A stretch of DNA of 64,000 nucleotides from Affinundibacterium flavidum (GTDB lineage Bacteria; Pseudomonadota; Gammaproteobacteria; Burkholderiales; Burkholderiaceae_D). The stretch covers positions 19,266 through 83,265 of the forward strand of contig NZ_JACOGA010000021.1 of assembly GCF_014284175.1 (NCBI RefSeq). Direction: 5' to 3'. The notes beneath the pieces are model-generated. The model did not search any database, was not told where the DNA came from, and saw nothing but the letters and a program-made list of their open reading frames with translations. Shown here piece after piece: positions 59,481 through 64,000 of the stretch. The translations under genes and the position numbers were made by a program. Each line of letters begins with the position of its first letter. The stretch's first letter is position 1.

Positions 59481-61400
59481 ATGTCGATGTACCGCCAATT
59501 ATGGTTTGCCATCATCCTTAGTACCTTAATCGCTTTGGTTGGTAGCTTATTCGCGTCCACCATCAGTTCTCGCGCCTATTTAAACGAGCAACTGCGGATG
59601 AAGAATTCAGATAATGCGACAGTGCTAGCGCTCTCTTTAAGTCAAAAAAATATTGAGCCAGTTGAGTTGGAACTGATCGTTGCGTCGCTATTCGACAATG
59701 GTCATTATGCATCGATTAAAGTACTTGATCCTGCGGGGAAAACATTGGTTGAGCGCACGGCTCCAGCAGAACAATCCAATGTACCTAACTGGTTTAAGCA
59801 GTGGTTTCCGATTCAATCAATACCTGGTCAGGCGCAAATTAGCAATGGTTGGAAACAGGTAGGTACTATCTCACTAGTTAGCCAAAATGGTGATGCATAC
59901 CAGACACTCTGGAGATCGGTACAAGAGATGTTTGCTGCGCTAACAATTTCAGGACTCATTGCCTGCTATCTCGGCGCTTTAATTTTACGTCGCATTAAAC
60001 AACCATTGAAAGCTGTCATTGATCAGGCCAAAGGAATGACAGAACGACGCTTCATTATCACGCCAGAATCAAGCGTACCTGAACTCAAACAATTATCCAC
60101 TGCGATGAATTCCACCGTAGTCTTGTTGAAATCAATGTTTGCGGAAGAAGCGGAACGACTCGAGACTTTGCGCGCGCAAGCTAATTCAGATGCCACCACA
60201 GGATTATCAAACCGCAATCACTTTATCAGCCAATTGCAAGCTTGCGTGGAAGAAGAAAATGCACCCGCAGGTAGCTTAGTCTTAATTCGCCTAGCTGAAC
60301 TGGCGAGTGTTAATAAAGCTTTAGGCAGAAATAAAACCGACGATTTGCTCAAAAAAGTCGGTCAGCTACTCGCCATACATCAAAAACACTTACATGACGG
60401 CTTTGCTGCACGCCTCAACGGTACTGACTTTGCCTTATTATTCCGACGCGAAGATGCGCATACCGTATCACAAAAAATACTGGTCGAGATTCAGAAAATT
60501 TTTGCAGAAGAGACAGAGAGCTTTACGATATATATCGGTTATGGAAACTATGAATTCGGCATTACACCCGGTAGTTTATTGGCGCAAGTCGATGCTGCCG
60601 TCGCCAGTGCGGAAGCAACTGGAAGTAGTAATGTGCATGAGTCAGCACCATTAAATATTGAGCATGCACCTCGCAGTGCCGAAGAGTGGACTAAATTAAT
60701 TTTACGAGCGATTGAACAAAATTGGGTAAAACTAGCCTATTTTCCCGTCACAAAATCAAATGGTGAACTGATCCATAAAGAATCCGCATTACGTCTGATG
60801 TTTGGAGGGGAATGGTTTCCAGCGGCACGCTTTTTACCGATTGCAGAACGCCTTGGATTGACAGAAAAATTAGATTTAATCGCGATTAAATTAGCTTTAG
60901 AAGAGCTCAACAAAGCTAGCTCTGATAAAGAAATTGCGGTCAATTTATCGGCACGTTCAATCCAAAGTGCAGATTTCCGCACACGCTTAAAAGCCATTTT
61001 ACAAAGCAAACCTGCAGCCGCAAAACAGCTCTGGTTAGAAGTTCCTGAAAACGGTGTATTTGCCAATATTGACGCCTTCCGCATGTTTCATAGCGACATT
61101 GCACCGACCGGTTGCAAATTAGGCTTAGAACATTTTGGCCGTCAATTTGACAAGATCAATCTACTACATGACCTAAAGTTAAATTACGTCAAAATTGATG
61201 GTGGATTCATTCGCAATATTGAAAGCAATGACGGCAATCAGGCGTTTGTCAAAGGCGTATGTCACATTGTTCATCGTTTAGCCCTGCTAAGTTTTGCGGA
61301 AAGCGTCACGAGCGAAGCAGAGTTGTCCGTATTAAATCAATTAGGTTTAGATGGTGCTACAGGGCCAGAAGTTGGCCGCCAGTTTCCACTCAGTGAATAA
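59481..61400 (+). CDS. lapD: LapD-type c-di-GMP receptor (degenerate GGDEF/EAL)
   Basis: Inner-membrane receptor that binds c-di-GMP through its EAL domain and LapG through its periplasmic output domain. 639 residues: first helix at 7-28 (WFAIILSTLIALVGSLFAS), periplasmic LapD_MoxY_N domain (residues 30-145) with SISQKNIEP and the WFKQWFPI loop thought to contact LapG, second helix at 151-170, HAMP with RRIKQPLKAVIDQAKGM, degenerate GGDEF where the motif reads NGTDF near residue 315, and EAL where the motif is ESALRL near residue 433, so no catalysis is expected. Strong AAAGGA before the ATG. The gene set LapG-LapD-adhesin is diagnostic. It follows lapG. Confidence 0.93.
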   Translation: MSMYRQLWFAIILSTLIALVGSLFASTISSRAYLNEQLRMKNSDNATVLALSLSQKNIEPVELELIVASLFDNGHYASIKVLDPAGKTLVERTAPAEQSNVPNWFKQWFPIQSIPGQAQISNGWKQVGTISLVSQNGDAYQTLWRSVQEMFAALTISGLIACYLGALILRRIKQPLKAVIDQAKGMTERRFIITPESSVPELKQLSTAMNSTVVLLKSMFAEEAERLETLRAQANSDATTGLSNRNHFISQLQACVEEENAPAGSLVLIRLAELASVNKALGRNKTDDLLKKVGQLLAIHQKHLHDGFAARLNGTDFALLFRREDAHTVSQKILVEIQKIFAEETESFTIYIGYGNYEFGITPGSLLAQVDAAVASAEATGSSNVHESAPLNIEHAPRSAEEWTKLILRAIEQNWVKLAYFPVTKSNGELIHKESALRLMFGGEWFPAARFLPIAERLGLTEKLDLIAIKLALEELNKASSDKEIAVNLSARSIQSADFRTRLKAILQSKPAAAKQLWLEVPENGVFANIDAFRMFHSDIAPTGCKLGLEHFGRQFDKINLLHDLKLNYVKIDGGFIRNIESNDGNQAFVKGVCHIVHRLALLSFAESVTSEAELSVLNQLGLDGATGPEVGRQFPLSE

Positions 61401-61778
61401 GTTGATTTATCGGAGAGCATCGCGCGAACTGAGCACGTCCACATTTTGAATTTTCGGTGCTTGCTGCGTGCAAGCACTGATTTGCGCCTCAAGAAAAATT
61501 CTAAATAGAGCTTTGAATCATCCTGCGAGTAAAGCCACGAGCAAGGCCACGAGTAAATATTAAGCGTTCGCGATACTCGTACAAAGGTCTATAACGATCA
61601 TGTTTCCATATATGAATCTGAGTTTGTAGTCGCCATAATTTTCAATAATAAACTTCAGCAAACATTTATCAATCTATCATTCACTGAAATAAGCAAACGC
61701 ATGAGTTGATGCGCAAGTTAGAAAAAAAGGGGCAAATTTTCATTTGCCCCTTTTTTCTGTTTCAATGATTAATCAATT
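61401..61778. other. Convergent intergenic region, lapD / adhesin
   Basis: 378 bases between two stop codons. It contains the terminator at 61723-61756 and a short degenerate repeat of GCCACGAGTAAA-type around 61532-61556. No gene is seen. Confidence 0.5.
61723..61756. terminator. Bidirectional rho-independent terminator
   Basis: AAAAAAGGGGCAAA, six-base loop, TTTGCCCCTTTTTT. The stem with A and T tracts on both sides serves the adhesin gene on the minus strand and lapD on the plus strand. Confidence 0.93.
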
Positions 61779-64000
61779 TTAATCGGTAATAATCTTACCT
61801 TTCGAAATCAAATCATTAATCAATTGCAGATCTGTGGTGAAGCCAGTCGTGAGATTGACGCCGCTAAAGACTATTTGTTGCACATCGTTGTTCGTGACAT
61901 TGTTAGGATTGGTTGCCATAGAATTGCCAGCGGTAAATGCACCACTTGTACTAATAAATAAAGTGGTATTCGTGCCATCCCAATTGAAATGCATAAACTT
62001 ATCTAAGGTTGCGCTAGTTTCCCCCACCAACAGATCACGCAAATCTAAACGATCACCACCAGATGCGTAAGTTCCTGTAGCAAAATCGGTGATCGTATCA
62101 GTCGCAGGCGCTGCAGTCGTACCATTGTCACTCAATGCCCACTTAAAGGTATCTGCACCTAAGCCACCTGTTAAGCTGTCATTGCCTTGTCCACCAATGA
62201 TCGTGTCTGCACCAGCACCGGCATTGATTGTATCGTTACCAGCTCCGCCAGAAATGTAATCAGCACTACCATGGGTACTATTGATGACATCACCATTAAT
62301 CGTATTAGCATTTGCATCGCCATAGAAATAGTCAAAGCCATCTGCACCCATTCCACCCAGTACTTTGAACGATACCGACTGCGAAGCAGTGGTCGATGCA
62401 CTGCCATTTGGTTCGGTCGTCGTCGCGGTGACATTAAAAGTAATATCGCCTGTTGTCGATGCAGGAAGTTGCAACTGTGCACTAGCAAATTCTGCTGCTG
62501 GAACAGTAACAACTCCTCCAACTGCAGCAATTCCTGAAGGATGCGCTGCTGTGAAGATCGTCGCACCAGCTGGCAAGCTGGAGAAGTTATAACTGATGGA
62601 TTCAGAACCATCTGTATCAGTCGTTGTCGCTGACACATATCCAGACAATGCGATGTTCGTCATCGTGCCAGAAACAGCATTACCAGCAAGAACACCTTGA
62701 CTTTCAACCAGAGAGATACCATCAATCATCGCGCCACGACCGTTCGAATTAAAGGTCTCAGCATCGGTCACAATTTGAATACGCTGATTTGTGCCGTCAC
62801 CGATGAAACTAAAACTCAAATTCTGCCAATTCAAGGCATTAAGCGCACTCAGATTTGAATAGCTCGCCACCTTCACGCCGCCAACATAGACCGACATGAT
62901 AGTGAAGTCATTGGCAAAGCCATTACGACCAGCATAGTCAAATGAGAGTTGATACAAATGTCCTGATACTGTTGCTACGTCACGGTAAATACCGATGGTT
63001 TGAACATTGGCTGATGCATTGTTCAATTCCAACCAGTTTGTTCCATTACCAGCTTTTGCAGTAACTGTATAGGTATTGTTATCAGAACCTGTCATCACGT
63101 CGTTGGTCGACCACAATTCAAATGCATTGGTTCCGCCTGCACTCGGATCAGTACCGCCTGTCGTCGCATCCATGCGTGTCCAACCCGACAAAGTTGTGGA
63201 TGCTGTGTATGCAGTTGATGTGGTATCTGGATTTAGTGTCGCTTGAGTCAAGCCAGTATCGGCAGCTTCCCATGACGTTGTGAATTTCGTCGATGCAGTG
63301 AAATTCGTCACCGTTAAGCTTGGTGCATCTGCAACTGGTCTAACATCAATTGTCAACGTTGCTGTGTTACTGACATTTCCACCATTATCTACACCTTGGA
63401 AGGTAAAGTTAGCGTAGTCAGTTTTCATATTGCCGACGCCAGCTGTCGCAAAACTACTATCACCAGATTCATTCAATGCAGGAACAAAGCGTAAATTGTT
63501 CGCCGTCACTTGAGCCTGGGTAATCGTCAAACCGACTGCGCTAACCCATGAAGCCCCATTGAAGAACTGCAGAGCACCAGAAGCCGGGCCGGTCACAATC
63601 TTGACACTTAATGTGTTGCCAGCATCAGCATCCGTGATACCAAAATCCGACCAAGCAAAACGATAAGTTGCAGTAGACACAGTTCCGCCGCCAGTAATGA
63701 CTGCTGCAGCGTCTTCTGAAATAGTAATTGCATTAGAAGTCGCCACAGGTGAAGCGTCATTATCCGTAATCGTACCAGTACCTGTTGCCGAAGCATTGGT
63801 CGTGGTACCTGCCGTACGCGTTGCGGTTAATACGAAGGTTTCGTCGATCTCATCTAACAAGTCGTCCGTGACTGGTGTCCGTACCAACACACTCGTGCTA
63901 CCTGCAGCAATCGTTGCGGTCGTCGCATTGCCCCACGTTGCACCACCATCGGTGGACACTTGCAGATTAGTCGCTGTGGCGCTGCCGTAATCGGTACCAC
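61779..64000 (-). CDS. C-terminal part of a large RTX adhesin (LapA-like), incomplete
   Basis: The reading frame is open to the right edge, so only the last 740 or so residues are seen; the apparent start is internal. Order from the N-terminal side: end of a Calx-beta/VWA-type repeat (TATRTAGTTTNASATGTGTITDND), a cadherin-like repeat (ISEDAAAVITGGGTVSTAT), a lectin/jelly-roll-like module rich in tyrosine and serine (about residues 230-430), then glycine-rich RTX nonapeptides GGAGNDTINAGAGADTIIGG and GQGNDSLTGGLGADTFKW, and a C-terminal type I secretion signal (DTITDFATG, DRLDLRDLL). By position it is the LapG substrate; the retention and cleavage region would lie far beyond the window. No Lys/Arg-rich region suggests otherwise. 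Confidence 0.88.
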   Translation of the reverse strand, partial: GTDYGSATATNLQVSTDGGATWGNATTATIAAGSTSVLVRTPVTDDLLDEIDETFVLTATRTAGTTTNASATGTGTITDNDASPVATSNAITISEDAAAVITGGGTVSTATYRFAWSDFGITDADAGNTLSVKIVTGPASGALQFFNGASWVSAVGLTITQAQVTANNLRFVPALNESGDSSFATAGVGNMKTDYANFTFQGVDNGGNVSNTATLTIDVRPVADAPSLTVTNFTASTKFTTSWEAADTGLTQATLNPDTTSTAYTASTTLSGWTRMDATTGGTDPSAGGTNAFELWSTNDVMTGSDNNTYTVTAKAGNGTNWLELNNASANVQTIGIYRDVATVSGHLYQLSFDYAGRNGFANDFTIMSVYVGGVKVASYSNLSALNALNWQNLSFSFIGDGTNQRIQIVTDAETFNSNGRGAMIDGISLVESQGVLAGNAVSGTMTNIALSGYVSATTTDTDGSESISYNFSSLPAGATIFTAAHPSGIAAVGGVVTVPAAEFASAQLQLPASTTGDITFNVTATTTEPNGSASTTASQSVSFKVLGGMGADGFDYFYGDANANTINGDVINSTHGSADYISGGAGNDTINAGAGADTIIGGQGNDSLTGGLGADTFKWALSDNGTTAAPATDTITDFATGTYASGGDRLDLRDLLVGETSATLDKFMHFNWDGTNTTLFISTSGAFTAGNSMATNPNNVTNNDVQQIVFSGVNLTTGFTTDLQLINDLISKGKIITD

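Noticed and set aside
1..64000. CRISPR array, tRNA, rRNA, prophage or intact insertion sequence
   Set aside because: I looked for regular direct repeats with unique spacers, cloverleaf patterns, rRNA motifs and transposase or integrase motifs and saw none.

Overview
The window looks like a chromosomal segment of a betaproteobacterium, most likely Burkholderiales/Oxalobacteraceae, with an Undibacterium-like organism as my best guess. Three things point there: the housekeeping order bamE-dapB-exbB-exbD-leuS-lptE-holA-proA-hemJ with fur divergent from bamE; a burkholderial-type trimeric porin; and an aspartate transcarbamylase gene followed by an inactive dihydroorotase homologue (pyrB-pyrC') behind yqgE-ruvX. 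Base composition is moderate, not the very high GC of Burkholderia. I see no rRNA, tRNA, CRISPR array, phage or complete insertion sequence. The species call is inference.

Layout. 1-13.6 kb: aquaporin, a DUF2249 protein, periplasmic Cu/Zn superoxide dismutase, a VOC protein, a secreted cyclophilin, a two-domain M16 protease, a tryptophan-rich membrane protein of unknown function, an MGDG-synthase-like glycosyltransferase, trmB, a DUF3016 protein, a porin and a Bcr/CflA-type exporter, mostly as single genes with their own terminators. 13.6-16.5 kb: gabD, then a gene-poor stretch with one unrecognised GTG-started gene. 16.5-28 kb: the long minus-strand housekeeping run (rRNA methyltransferase, DsbA-like isomerase, hemJ, proA, holA, lptE, leuS, exbD, exbB, dapB, bamE), with palindromic repeats in three of its gaps. 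28-43.6 kb: fur, a lone receiver protein, hrcA, a HAD hydrolase, a flavin monooxygenase, a GNAT acetyltransferase, nadK, recN, hemH, apaH, plsC, pyrC', pyrB, ruvX, yqgE and a photolyase.

43.6-54.5 kb holds a complete Pil-Chp type chemosensory operon in the order pilG-pilH-pilI-pilJ-chpA (minus strand). This class controls type IV pilus function and surface responses. It includes a ChpA of about 2,268 residues with several phosphotransfer domains, and a receptor with an unusual N-terminal cytoplasmic extension. A 59-residue rubredoxin gene precedes it and hemL diverges from it.

56.5-64 kb carries a Lap-type adhesion module: a TolC-family outer-membrane protein, a LapG-type periplasmic cysteine protease, a LapD-type degenerate GGDEF/EAL receptor and, convergent with them, the C-terminal end of a large RTX adhesin that runs off the right edge. 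In known Lap systems c-di-GMP bound by LapD sequesters LapG and so keeps a giant adhesin on the surface. The TolC homologue here carries an extra C-terminal NTF2-like domain, the most unusual architecture in the window. The genes for the ABC transporter and membrane-fusion protein are not here.

The less-explained structure is in the gaps: a GTAGGG-type palindromic repeat family (13.4, 13.5, 17.8, 18.6 and 20.5 kb), a hairpin array between leuS and lptE, and a roughly 183-bp nested inverted-repeat element upstream of the porin gene that resembles a non-autonomous mobile element.
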